A stretch of DNA of 32,314 nucleotides from Neolecta irregularis DAH-3 (GCA_001929475.1 LXFE01000148.1:1-32314), one strand, 5' to 3'; numbered from the stretch's first letter, positions 1-10,630 are shown. The notes: generated by a model not told the origin, from the sequence alone. Numbers and translations are program-made.

Positions 1-65
1 CCTATTATCGCCTGTTATCATCTGCCCTACTTGCCTGCTATCACCCCGCCCACCTTGTCCGTTGG

Positions 66-160
66 TCACAATATGATGAACCCTACATCATATTGTCACA
101 ATATGAAAAATCCTACATCATATTGTCAAAATATGAAAAAACCCATATCATATCATACAA
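66..160. repeat. 30-bp tandem repeat, about 3 copies, hairpin-forming
   Basis: Three consecutive 30-bp units start at 66, 96 and 126. Each begins TCAcAATATGA and the first two end CATCATATTG; the third decays after about 20 bp. The first unit holds a perfect 10-bp inverted repeat (CAATATGATG against CATCATATTG) around a 7-nt loop. The second keeps 7 bp of the stem. The surrounding DNA is AT-rich with no credible gene. The function is unknown. Confidence 0.8.
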
Positions 161-220
161 TATGTAATATATCATATTTATTGGCATATTGTTGCCAACA
201 CTGTATGATAGATAGGGGTT

Positions 221-255
221 GACTCATGGAATTTTACATTTTGCATTTTGAAATA
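221..255 (+). repeat. short dispersed repeat, copy A
   Basis: The stretch beginning GACTCATGGAATTTTACA matches 1459-1493 (GACTCGCGGAATTTTACA) at about 27 of 31 positions. Weaker similarity extends upstream on both copies (GATAG...GGG). Neither copy codes for a recognisable protein. It looks like the end of a dispersed element, or a promoter segment duplicated with one. Confidence 0.5.
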
Positions 256-384
256 AATGTTTGGACCAGTTTGATCAGGCTAAATCGGATGCAAATTGAG
301 CTCTTATCAAGGATCCTTTTCAAAATTATACTAGAAATATATTGAATTATATTTCAAAAGATTGACCACTACTACAATGTCATT

Positions 385-1205
385 TTAGAAAAGATTGAAA
401 AACAAAGTAGATTCATCATCATGATAATTGAATGTCTTCATTTTTAAGACAACTTGATTATGATCAGTAGGTGCAGTCAAAGCTTCAATCATAGAGGAAA
501 CCCAGAATCCATTTTCAAAGGATACATCATCGGGTGGTGTAATGCCTTCTAGTTCATTATTGATGAAAATCGGCCCAGTAATTTCAGTATGAGCAATGTC
601 GAAATCGTTCCATGATTCAATTTCACTGTCGAAATCGTTCCATGATTGAGTTTCAGCCGTGATAATGGTGATATCACTCAACTTTGATTTAAAAGTTGAT
701 GGTCGATTGAGACTCTATTTTCGGAAATAGTTCTCTCGGATATTGTTTGAGTACACATTGATACGGTCTTGAAGTTATCAGGTCTGGTGTAAAATCCCCT
801 TCGGGACTCAAAAATGGTGACCAGCACCCAGAATGCATCTTCAGTGGAATGACTTAGCAAAGAGTAGCTGCGATAAGGTTCACTTTATGGTTTAGAATGG
901 AATTAGAAGGTGTATGTACTTTTTTGGCAAATCCAATTGAGGGGTTGTGTCGACTGAAAGCTTGCAAAAAGTCTTCAGTTTCGGTACACGCGGTCCCTTG
1001 CCTCCGAAAAAGATATTATTAGGCATAGTCTGATTGATATCCTATATTCTAAGCCTCCTGTTTGCCGTCTGTCCACCACCGCATCCCCGCCTCGCTCTCG
1101 TCCCAGACAAACACACTGCCCGACCGGATCTCACTGCGCTCCTCGCTCAGCTCCCGCCCCAGAACCTTTGCCCGGGAGGGGCGGGAGCAGGGGAACACTG
1201 TCTCA
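385..1205 (-). CDS. Gti1/Pac2 (WOPR)-domain transcriptional regulator, 5' exons unresolved
   Basis: WOPR proteins are fungal DNA-binding regulators of morphology and development. The exon at about 1057-1205 (minus) carries the hallmark: a LSEERSEIRSGSVFVWDE stretch followed by GMRWWTDGK, matching the family pattern of an ER-rich helix, I-x-SG-S/T-VFV-x-DE, then RWTDG. The usual WSxSR continuation is not clearly seen and lies across an unresolved splice. Downstream, 714 to about 866 encodes YSLLSHSTED and SRRGFYTRPDNFKT, resembling the end of the second WOPR block (YYsxED...G.lrtPS). A 32-nt intron at 682-713 is clean and leads to the last exon (385-681), which holds two copies of SWNDFD and ends at TAA. 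A GC-donor intron near 820-850 is possible. Upstream of 1205 a further exon (ATG at 1361) may belong, but the DALxLFEAC motif is missing. The gene may be intact but badly resolved here, or degraded. Confidence 0.5.
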
Positions 1206-1458
1206 GGAGTGCAGTCTAGGAGAGTGACCGAGCGAACCGGGGTATGTTTTTGTTGAAGCCATGGAGATAGAAGCCGCTGCGGTGGGGGGGATATTCGACG
1301 CAGAGCTGCGGGTCAGAGAAGCAGATGACAGGCATACTTCAGCTACGGCAGTTGCATTCATGGCGCGCAGGATGTTTGCAAAGTTGTCTGATCTTGCTGA
1401 CGGCAGTGAGGGTTGTTGAGATGAATTGGGGTTTTGGGGTGGATAGCGATGATGGGTG

Positions 1459-1605
1459 GACTCGCGGAATTTTACATGTTGCATTTTCAAAACAAACTGT
1501 ACTAAGCTACCCGCCCATGGAAGAGATCTGAACCGTCCGCCCGGATAGTGCTCTGGCGGGCTGTTGGGCAGGTTGGATAAGAGGGATAAAGTGTATCTGT
1601 AGCTT
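1459..1605 (+). repeat. dispersed repeat pair in the TRM5 promoter
   Basis: The first part (1459-1493) repeats 221-255. The second (about 1515-1605, core GAAGAGATCTGAACCG) is found inverted at about 6815-6910, where the core reads CGGTTCAGATCTCTTC. The similarity continues through GTGCTC, CAGGTTGG and GTGTAT...TAGCTTGG, so it is more than a chance word. It ends about 30 bp before the TRM5 start codon. No coding potential is supported. It is likely a fragment of a dispersed element that now forms promoter and 5' UTR. Confidence 0.5.
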
Positions 1606-1635
1606 GGTTGGCTGTAAAACACGCCCTCAATTTTC

Positions 1636-3094
1636 ATGTTCTCCCCACCTGCCCTCCATGGAATGAAAAATCTAGATCGCTCATTATTCCATAAAACAAT
1701 CAACCTCTCAGCAGCTCGAGTTTCTGGCAACCAAATTCCTCTCTTTCAAAGAAGCTGTCACCAGTATGCCAATCTTCCTACCACCTAACTCAAAGAGACG
1801 TCTTCAAAGTCCCAAGACTCCGTAGCATATTGCAGGACGGAGACGATCGACTCATCTTATTACGACCAGGCGTTTTACCAGATGGTAATTATTCTTTTTC
1901 AAAAAAGATTTTAAATTAGATCTCTCAACGTTATCTACACCCACAAGGCAGTTCATTTCTCAACATTCAATAAAAATTGAACCTTACAAACTTGAACTGG
2001 ACTATTCTTATTGGAAAACTGGCATCTATTATCTTGTACCAAAATTAATTTATAGACGACATCCTATCCAGCATTCTACCCAAACACCTCGATGAAATCC
2101 CAGGAGGATTCACTCTAGTCGGCCATATTGGTAATCCTCCAAACTTTTGTCTAACATTTGAGCCCACTTGAATCTCCGAGATCAGTATCTCCCATATAAA
2201 CACATCATCGGCCAAGTCATCCTCGATAAAAATTATAGTGTAAAAACAGTGGTAAATAAACTCGACATCATAGACTCTCAATTCCGCAACTTTCAAATGC
2301 AAGTACTCGCAGGACCCGCCGAATTCATCGTCAAGCAGGTCCTTATTGACATAAAATGCAAACTAACCAACAGCGAGAAAATAATTGTACCTTTCATTTT
2401 GACTTTTCCAAAGTTTATTGGAATTCACGATTGGAGACGGAACATGCACGGCTGATCAAATTATTTGAAACACACGGCATTGTCTGTGATGTTTTTGCGG
2501 GAGTGGGTCCATTTGCTGTACCTGCTGGAAAGAATGAGACATTTGTTCTTGCAAACGATTTAAATCCATCGAGTTATTTAAGTCTTGTTGAAAACATTCA
2601 TTTTAATAAAGTATTCTTGTTAAACGGCTCGATTGATATCTAGGTCGGCGCATTTGTACGCGGATATAACCTTGATGGAGGAGATTTTATCCGACAGAGT
2701 CCGAAATTAGCTGAGGATCTTGGAAAGACTGCTAGCGTTACCGTGGGCCGGTTAAAAAGGAAACAAGATAGAATTATCGCTGTGCCGCGGTATATCTCGC
2801 ATTATGTCATGAATCTCCCGGCTTCCGCCATAGATTTCCTGGGCAAGTATAAAATTAGTATATATTGACCAATTAGCTCATTTTCGAGGGATCTTTTCCG
2901 AAAGATGTATTCCTGACGATAAACTACCAATGATTCACGTTCATTGTTTTTCAAAAACGATGCCTGCTGATGACGATTTACTCTTGCATATTCGCAGGTC
3001 ACTTGCATTCAACATTCCCAGTGCACAAGTGTCGATTCATAATGTCCGAAGTGTAGCGCCGAATAAAGTATATTTTGCAAATGTCACAGGCTGA
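1636..3094 (+). CDS. TRM5: tRNA (guanine37-N1)-methyltransferase
   Basis: Trm5 transfers a methyl group from S-adenosylmethionine to N1 of G37, next to the anticodon, and prevents frameshifting; in fungi it acts in nucleus/cytoplasm and mitochondria. Eight exons (1636-1763, 1796-1884, 1920-2021, 2056-2130, 2163-2338, 2374-2610, 2644-2842, 2877-3094) give 407 aa, normal for the family. Visible in order: MFSPP...[10 protein letters not shown] at the N-terminus; GHIAHLNLR and GQVILDKN near 110-150; [16 protein letters not shown]; the SAM-binding [14 protein letters not shown] near 230-242; NDLNP near 250; [21 protein letters not shown]; and a C-terminal [11 protein letters not shown]. Introns at 2022-2055 and 2843-2876 begin with GC; the others are GT-AG of 32-35 nt. 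The start is the only ATG that gives the conserved N-terminus. The 3' end converges on eIF3d with a 106-bp gap. Confidence 0.95.
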
Positions 3095-3200
3095 TTGAAA
3101 GGAAATGTACTGTTGTTCGTTTCGATTACCTAAACAAGTCGCATTTGCAGATACATAGACGGGAAAGATTTTTTAAATGTATTATATCTACGACTCAAGT

Positions 3201-5035
3201 TCATGCTGTAAAATCTTCTTCTTCCTCGCCAGTTGAATATACGCGAACAAGAGGCCTATTTGGATCCTGCGAAAATCAGAATCATGTTCATGAGCAAAAC
3301 ATACCTTGATCAGCACAGATTTCCCTTCCGGCATCTTCATGCACATGTCAACTATAGTTCTAACGATTCCCCATCCATTTGAAATATTCAAGTTCATTTG
3401 AGAAGCGAAATCACGGGGCCTGTAGCCACACACTCCCACTACAGAATGTTTAGTCGCGTCCTTGGGATTCATCCTCGACACAAATCTAATCGTCAGCCTT
3501 GCACATGAAAAATGTAACCCGAGTTTCATTTGATCGGCTCCAGCTAAATAACTCTGCACCGCCCATCGAGCTAATTTAAAATTGTTGTTTTTCATTTCAG
3601 TCGCAACGACAGCACCTCTCTGAGAATCCAATTTTGCACGCCAATCAATTCCACTTGATCCAGCTGCCTTTGAGTCAAATTCATTCAAAGCTTTTATAGT
3701 CAGGAATTGAGTTTCACCAGACGGTGTGAGCAAAACTGCATCGATTTCCGTACGGACAATCATCGAGAGAGGTTCTTCTTCACTTATACTCAAATCAAAC
3801 CGTCGGTATCGGTATCCTTTATTAGCTAATGGGTCCGTCTCTTCTGATTCATTGTAAAACGGATCGGGATGTTGAAATTTATGAACCTGAGTAGATTCAG
3901 AAACAACTTGGACGCCAAAGTTTTGGACTATATAAGTTGCTTCCAACCTCAATGCGCTCGAGGTGTTGATTACTTCTTTGATTGTGTCGTCGTCTTGAGG
4001 GGGATTAGCCGCGTTTTCATTGACGGTTACGTAATCTCATGTTAGTCTAGGGTTGTTCATTGAAGAAAATACCAAACGGTCCGTTTTCTCGTTTGTCAAG
4101 GAATAGTTTGTTTCCTTCCCGATGGACGATGATATCCCATGGTAAAACAGACCTTGGGGCACACATCAAAAGAGAGAGAATATTATCCGTTGCAAAAATC
4201 GTAGCTGTGTCTGATTGTGCTAATTTCTGGATCACTGGATCGTCTGTTGTAGTTGGATTGAACTGTACTCGATCAATGCTTTGAAAGATACGTTCGGTTT
4301 TTGGAGCGATTTTATCGTAACTTTTATCGTAAAAATTAAGAGATCCATAGGTTTCGCTGATGTTAATATAGTATTAAAGATTGGCTTACACATCCTCGCC
4401 CTGGCTTACATCCAAATTGAGTTTACTCAAACGATTAAATTCGATTTCATCGACAAGTTTCCAAGTGGGTTTGATATTGATACTAGCATCGCGAATCTTT
4501 GTGGGTTTATCATAATCTTTCCAACCCATCCGTCTGCCTCGGCCAGCTTGATTATTTTGTTGAGGTCGTCGATTATCCTGAGCCGAAAGTCTTCCTCCAC
4601 CGAGTCGCTGAAGGTTACTTCGTCCACCACGACCAGGTTGACTAGACCCTCTTGTAAGTCGAGACTTGTCTGCAGACTTTCGGGCGATTGGATCTTTTGC
4701 TTTTGATGAAGATTTATTGTCAACGACGCTAAATGATCCTTCTTCTTCTTCACCTTGCTGGAATGCAAAAACAGAATTTAGTCCAGCTCCATAGGCTTGA
4801 TATTGATCTAAAGTTAATTATATCATTTAAAAAATGCACCTCTAATTCCGCGTTGCTGACGTCCGGCGTCTCGACGGTCTTTTTCACCGTCAGCAGTCCA
4901 ATCCGCGATTTTCCCCAGTTTATCGCCTTTACTGTACGGCGCATATGGGACATCTGCTAATGGATCATCTTCAGGGGCAGTAGCCGGAGGACCCCATCCT
5001 AATGTTTTTGGGAATTCTGGAAGCGCAAATGTCAT
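3201..5035 (-). CDS. eukaryotic translation initiation factor 3 subunit d
   Basis: eIF3d is the cap-binding subunit of eIF3 (Moe1 in fission yeast). Six exons (5035-4840, 4807-4390, 4356-4073, 4035-3519, 3485-3305, 3266-3201) give 553 aa. The N-terminus reads [17 protein letters not shown] then [15 protein letters not shown] basic, glycine-rich middle ([34 protein letters not shown]) is followed by [13 protein letters not shown]. The core is very conserved: [78 protein letters not shown], then FVSRMNPKD and [21 protein letters not shown]. It ends [20 protein letters not shown]. Introns are 32-38 nt. The 33-nt intron 3486-3518 is a multiple of three with no in-frame stop, so its retention would insert 11 residues without breaking the frame. 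Confidence 0.97.
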
Positions 5036-5124
5036 GGGCACTGGAACTGAGATTTGGAGGTGACTTCGTAGATTGTGGCAAGTCACTCACGTTCACCAAT
5101 CCTAAAGATTTGCAGATTTATAGA

Positions 5125-6161
5125 CTACAGGATTTCTGATGCGATCCACTGCGAAATCTCATTATCTGTTTGAATAAAATTTCCCCGGCCATACTTTTTT
5201 CCCACGAGTCCTGCTTCCATTGCTGAGGCTGAAACATAAAACGTAGCTGGTACGCCTTGAATGTCGACTTTTATGATGTCGCCATGTTTGGAAGAAACCT
5301 CTACCATCTGGAATCAGCAGGGATATGATGAAGTGAATACAACGGTCCCAAAGGAGAATGATTTCTCCAAGTTCTGTGTGAATGCGGGTGTTTGCCCGTA
5401 TAGCCAATTGTCTGTCTACTATCGGTAAGGGGTCCGAAGCGGCGATACCTGAAATTCTTTCTCTATTTGGTGTACATCTCCTGTTCTCGCTTCATCCTCT
5501 GTGACATGGACAATTTGACATTCCCCATAGTGTTGTTGAAATTGCATGCAAACACTTTTGACAAATTCTTCATGTGGAATCTCTAGATTTTGAACACTAC
5601 TCCTGACACTATCGATGCCCATTATGCGCAGACCCTTTCTAGTTGATCTCAAAAGCCTATTCAAGTTTTCTAGATTTGAATGGAGGAGCATTGTTCCATG
5701 GTGATACGCTCGGCCTTTGGAAATTTTGAAAGCCGATCCAGAGACCTTTTTACCATAAAGAACAATATCGTGACGATGGTTGACGGTTGTATCTCTTCCC
5801 ATCATGTTCAAGGCTGAGCTCACCAACTGGGCATTTCCAGAGCGGGTGAATTCGGATGACTGCATGAATACACAATAGTTTGTGTTTCCGAGGTCGTGGT
5901 AGACCGTGCCGCCGCCAGATTTTCTGCGGACAAAAGGAATTGAACGGGACTGCAAAAGAGAAAGGTTTATTTCGTGCCAAGGATTTTGATTACGACCGAT
6001 TACTACGCAGGGATTGTTTCGATAGATGAATAGGGAGGTTTGAAGGGGTGTATGGAAGAGAAAGTCTTCAAAGGCGAGATTGAGATAGGGCGAGAAGAAT
6101 TTGGAAATGTAGATTGTCTTTCGTTAGTTGCGCGGGAGAGAGGCGATGCCCGCGGAAGCAT
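5125..6161 (-). CDS. lipoate-protein ligase / lipoyltransferase, mitochondrial
   Basis: This LplA-like enzyme (AIM22 type in yeast) attaches lipoate to the E2 and H subunits of mitochondrial dehydrogenases and the glycine cleavage system. Exons 6161-6150, 6117-5449, 5415-5341 and 5307-5125 give 312 aa. Seen: YISKFFSPYLNLAFEDFLF; CVVIGRNQNPWHEIN; FVRRKSGGGTVYHDLGN (the RRxxGGGxVYHD lipoate-binding loop); RHDIVLYGKKVSGSAFK with the catalytic-type lysine; GRAYHHGTMLL; NWLYGQTPAFT; and a C-terminal domain with SKHGDIIKVDIQG. The first intron (6118-6149, 32 nt) has a GC donor (GCATCG) and a CTAAC branch site. The proposed start gives only MLPR before the conserved region, so a mitochondrial presequence on another first exon, or an in-frame upstream start, is possible. 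It lies 89 bp upstream of eIF3d on the same strand. Confidence 0.92.
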
Positions 6162-8235
6162 GCAGGAGGCTTCGCTTGAGAGCAAAAACAAGATGTGCAA
6201 GAGTGGCGAAGGCACTGCGTTTTGTCGGCGGTTCGTTGCAGAAATGAATTCGATTAATAATAACACATTTACAACATCCAACAGGTCATCTATTCCATGA
6301 ACCAGATGCACTAAATGATAGCTCCTATCCCAGACATGAGGGTTTGGGTTACATGCTTGATATAATGAGGTAGCCTACATACCTTCCTACTTCTATTACT
6401 TTATTATGCTATTCTAATGTACTGTGTTGTTGTTCTTGTCTTTGTATTAATTAAAGGCCCTTCCGCGAGGAGAAATAATAGCAACTGGGGAAATTGCCTG
6501 ATAGAAATCAATTTATGTGAGCAATTTTTGTTGTTGAATGGGGGATTGCCGTCAGTCTGAGCCACGCAATGTGATCGGACTCGGTAAATTAGCAATTCCG
6601 GTCGCAGGCGGCGGGTTTTAACCACCTGCCTCGTTCTTTTCTCGACATCTTCAAAAGGCAGACAGAATCCCAGCCTTTCGGACAATAGCGTGTCCAACCG
6701 CCCGCCCGCCGTGGTCGACTGTTCGTGAGAAAGTGCTCCATGGTGATATAAGTTGACCAAATTTTCAAGTTGGGCAGACATTTGTAACCCCTTTTGACTT
6801 GAAACCAAATTTGAAACAATATACCAAGCTATACACCTGTTCCTTTTAACCAACCCGCACAATTGCCTGCTGGAGCACTCTCAGGCGGGCGGTTCAGATC
6901 TCTTCAGCGATTGGTTCAGAACTTTTTTTATTATCACCAATCTCACTTACAATTCACTATCCTATCTATTTTGGCACGGGTTCTGCTTCAAACGTCGGTT
7001 CTCTGTCTTCTCGAGAGTATCTTCGTACCGAGAGTATGGGGCGTGCTGACGAGTCACCGTCGGTAAACGGGGCTTAGCTTAGCTTATCGCGCAGATTCTG
7101 GTTGTAGAGTATTGCAGGGGGTTCTGATATATATCAGAAAACGATTCTTAGAGGAGATGAAGCGAAAACGATTCATTGATTCTTTGCGTGGATGGATAGA
7201 GCATTATCCAACGCCGTACAAAGAGGCAGCTACATAACTACTTATAGTTTTACAAGTATGAGCCACGTCATTGTAGTAAACCAAGGAAGCGTATAATAAT
7301 AGAAAACCCCATCAGATAACCGGAAAATACTACGTGGACCGTTTTCCTGCGACAAGCTTTTCCATTTATTTTTACCTAGAGCATGTACTGGAAGGAATTA
7401 TGTTGTGTTCTGCAAGTATATAGTATAGTCTCGCGCCCCTCTTTCTTCCTAACAAAATATCAAAGATCAAAAAGAACATCCTTAAGAAGCCTACCTGCTA
7501 CTACCTACCCATTTAACAACAATCAACACTCACTCTATTCTCATCCTTAAAACGACTTTAATCTTTGGGACGGATTCTGCGCGAAATGCCCTTACACTAG
7601 CAGTTCCTCAAATCACCCCTGTCTCGGATGCACATAATTCCGAAGCTATCCTAGCTATAAGTAGGCAGGCCCAGGCTAAACAGAATTCCTTTGACCTCCT
7701 CTTATCGCACGGAATAATTCAGCTTCCATGCCACAGTTTTCTTTGCTAATGTGGCTTATAGCCTTGTTCATTGCTTCTTCGTCGGGTATGGTACTCTTTT
7801 ACACTGTCTGAATTTGTAGTTGAAGGCGCAATCATAGAACGTGGCGCCTTTCACTTAAAAGACTTACCATCTCCTTGTGAACCAATGGATCCCAACCCCC
7901 GCTGCCACACTTAAGACTTTCCTTATGGGAACTTTGAGTACCTTGCTTCTTTTATGTTAAACCGTGTCTTCCAATATATATTCCAGAAGTGAGGGAATTG
8001 CCTTTGCTAGGACTGTATATCTTATTTGAGTAAAGAATATGTGTTGTGTATATGCTGCATGAAATTCTCATTGGTTTTACCACTGGGGCATTCCAAACGA
8101 GTGGATGGATCGTCAACAGGCAGCTATAAGTTGGTTACTTAATCACGTGGATAAATCCAGCCATGACCAGTTGACATTTTATTCCCATGACTCACTTCAC
8201 TCGCGTGCTACCACTTGATCTGCGCGCATTCGAAT
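6162..8235. other. gene-poor interval of about 2 kb
   Basis: No ORF here matches a recognisable protein. 6404-6862 (minus) and 6863-7066 (plus) are open by chance. 6815-6910 is the inverted copy of the TRM5-promoter repeat. 7080-8200 is AT-rich with short stretches such as a repeated AAAACGATTC (around 7138-7175). A 31-codon minus ORF near 7685-7780 shows no conserved feature. No tRNA was found by eye. Confidence 0.5.
6815..6910 (-). repeat. inverted copy of the TRM5-promoter repeat
   Basis: Reverse-complemented, this stretch reads GAAGAGATCTGAACCG, then GAGTGCTC, GGGTTGG and GTGTATAGCTTGG, in the same order and spacing as 1519-1605. It is the second copy of a dispersed sequence in opposite orientation. 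No terminal repeats or target-site duplications are visible by eye, so I cannot assign it to an element class. Confidence 0.55.
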
Positions 8236-9521
8236 ATGAGGGTACTAGGCACAGCGATTAGGCGATTTTTGCGGCGGTGGCAGTACCGCGAACAGCGGCC
8301 GGCAGCAGGCGACCGGGTATTTGTCGCGGTTTCTGGAGGTGTAGACTCTGGTGTTGCGGCCGCACTTGTAAAGCAGCAGGCATGGAAATTCGGCCTCTAC
8401 CCAGCTAAAAGAAGGGTTTCCAGGTGGAGGGTATATTTATGCGGTCGTGGGATGCAGAAGGGTGCAGCTCGAGTGCGGATCTTGATGCTGCTCGCGATGT
8501 TTGCCGGTCGCTGGATATTGTTCTGCACACTGTTGATCTGAGTAAAGAATACTGGCTGCGGGTGTTTGAGCCGCTGCTGGCGGAATATGTGCAAGGTCGA
8601 ACGCCGAATCCCGATATTGAGTGCAATTCTCTGATCAAGTTTGACTGCCTGTGTGCACATATAGACCATAAAGTGAAATTGAGTGGAGCAAACTGGTGGT
8701 TGGCGACTGGTGACATTCCCGGGCGACGCCGCTGATGCAATAGGCCACTATGCGCGCACTGCCCGCCTGCGCCGTTCGAGTTTGTTGCTGCGACCTGCGG
8801 ATGCAAACAAAGATCAAACATTTTTCCTTGCGCGCATCCCGCAGCACGCTCTCCAGCGGGTATTCCTCATCACGTGCGCCGCTGACGTCAGTCCCTCTTC
8901 CCGCTTGCACACTTAACCAAACACCACGTCCGCAGACTTGCGCGCCTGTTAAATCTTCCAAATGCAGATCGCAAAGACTCACAAGGCCTCTGCTTCGTCT
9001 CGCCTGCCCATTCTCGCTTCGCCAATTTCCTGCACGAATATATCCCAAACAACCCTGGCGATATCATCACCACCGACGGCCAAAAGATCGGCACCCACAA
9101 TGGCATCTGGCATGGCACCATAGGCGAAAAGAGCCACTGCTACGTCACGAATCATAGGTGGTTTATTGTTGCAAAGGATCCCGTCAACAATACAATCATC
9201 GTCGGGAAGGGCTGGGACAACCCATTGCTTTTAGCACGCAGAATATTCGCTGCACACTGGAAGTTTGTTGATGAAATCCCTCGGCCTCCTGGTACTCGTA
9301 TCCCCAACTTGCATGTCCAAATCAGACACCGCGAACACGCAGGTATGCAATTTTGTTTATCAAGTTGAACAATAGGATATGCAAATGTCCTCATTCTACA
9401 GGATGGCAAAGCCGTTGTAGAGTTGGAATCTCGGATTCGTGCTGCAGCTCCCGGACAGACTGTTGTTGTCTGGGACGATGATATGTGTATCGCAAGTGGA
9501 ATCATTGAATCTGCATATTAG
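8236..9521 (+). CDS. mitochondrial tRNA-specific 2-thiouridylase
   Basis: This MnmA/MTU1 (yeast SLM3) family enzyme thiolates U34 of mitochondrial tRNAs for Lys, Glu and Gln. Five exons (8236-8379, 8412-8709, 8744-8859, 8892-9342, 9376-9521) give 384 aa. The N-terminus (MRVLGTAIRRFLRRW) is basic and suits mitochondrial import. The PP-loop AVSGGVDSGVAAAL is at about 31-44; then GIFMRSWDAE; GRTPNPDIECNSLIKF with the first catalytic-type cysteine near 119; ATGHYART; NKDQTFFLARI; DSQGLCFV with the second cysteine near 220; GTHNGIWHGTIGEK; and APGQTVVVWDDDMC with SGII at the C-terminus. Intron 8380-8411 has a GC donor (GCATGG). The region is GC-richer than its flanks. The 3' flank is rich in TGTA motifs. 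Confidence 0.95.
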
Positions 9522-10143
9522 ACTGGACATTGGTTCAATGACCTCTTAATCTATGTACTATTCCCACAAATGTCATGTATATTTTGTGTAGTGTAATTGT
9601 AAGTGTAATATGTAATATGTAATTGTAATTTTAATCTGTACAGCTATCATTATGGACAACTGTATATCTGTATTATAATCTATATCCTTGTATCTCGGTT
9701 AGCTGAACAATAAACCTTTGACACAGAATATTCTGTTCTCCCAAGCATTTATCTACCCATTTTTATCTTTGCTATCCTGAGTGGCAATTGATACAAAATG
9801 AGTCCTCAGTTTAATTTAAATTCTGTCGACAGATGTGCTGTTGATTTTACCTCACGCTATCTGGGTCCCAAGTTACTCTTTTCAATAGATTCTCGAAATT
9901 CTGGTTCATCCCATCACATATTTATCTAATTTGTTTAGTGCAGAACTTGATACTAGCTATCGTATCAAAATTTCCTGACTGTTTCTATTTTTTCTGTCTA
10001 TTCCTATAATTTCCGTTCATTCCATCTTTTCTCTCAACCCCAAGCGAATTCGATGATAGAAACTTGCTATTCAATATTAACAATTTTATGCACAAATTCC
10101 TGCTCTAATTTCCTGATTTGACCCCTGAAGTTCATCAGTACTT
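9522..10143. other. AT-rich 3' flank between convergent genes, TGTA-rich
   Basis: This stretch of about 620 bp between the convergent thiouridylase and MIC19 genes has no credible gene. About 9570-9680 contains eight or more TGTA tetramers (TGTATATT, TGTAATAT twice, TGTAATTG twice, TGTATATC, TGTATTATA), in part a TGTAAT microsatellite at 9590-9632. It probably holds both 3' UTRs. Confidence 0.6.
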
Positions 10144-10630
10144 TCACTCAAAAATGATTTGCCCATACTTGAAATCCTCTACTTCCTTCCAACATTCCAA
10201 CGGCCTGTGTTCATGTAATTTTAGACAACCCACTAGATTCTCCCGAACTTGGTTAACACCATCTAATTCCCTTAATTTTGGACGTTTTTCCAGTTTCTTT
10301 TTTAAATTTGCGATATCGTTAGATAGAATAGTGCTATTTAGACCGGAATCATTTTCTATATTTATTTTTGATAATTCAGATGCTTGACGTTCAAAAGCTT
10401 CGGATTCAAGAAGTTCAAGTCTCTTCAGCTCGGCATGGACTCGAGATTGAATATGTGATTCAAGTGTTATACCTCTGCTTATATCGGCCTTCCTTTTAGA
10501 TACGACGTGAAAAAGAAAATACTTTTTTCGAGTCGAGATGTTCGACTAGTACCGAGGAGAGCCCTATAGGATAGGATCGCGGGTTTTGGACTACATAAGG
10601 CTGCGAAGAGGCCGACTGACTATTTCCCAT
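10144..10630 (-). CDS. MIC19: MICOS complex subunit MIC19 (CHCH protein)
   Basis: MIC19 is a peripheral inner-membrane subunit of MICOS, which shapes crista junctions. Two exons (10630-10523, 10488-10144) with a 34-nt intron give 150 aa. The start MGNSQS fits an N-myristoylated MG terminus, typical of the family. A DU-type helical part follows: LDSKKADISRGITLESHIQSR, then VHAELKRLELLESEAFERQ and a coiled coil through about 100. The C-terminus has VRENLVGCLKLHEHRPLECW, a CHCH-type pair of cysteines ten residues apart, then KEVEDFKYGQ. The splice acceptor was chosen to keep phase 0 (SKK then ADIS); one three bases earlier would break the frame. Confidence 0.9.

Noticed and set aside
66-155. CRISPR-like array
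   Set aside because: The units are contiguous with no spacers, and the genome is eukaryotic.
678-860. TBC (Rab-GAP) domain fragment, from EDAFWVLVTIFE
   Set aside because: The resemblance is to a short stretch only; the neighbouring WOPR block and splicing context fit a Gti1/Pac2 gene better.
1203-1730. 175-codon minus-strand ORF
   Set aside because: It overlaps the TRM5 promoter and start; composition is low-complexity and it conflicts with better-supported exons.
1768-1826. Apparent frameshift near the 5' end of TRM5 (ATG at 1769 reading into a stop)
   Set aside because: A 32-nt intron at 1764-1795 with a CTAAC branch site joins the true N-terminus (start 1636) in phase.
6404-6862. 152-codon minus-strand ORF as a gene
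   Set aside because: No domain, no conserved motif, and its 5' end lies in a dispersed repeat.
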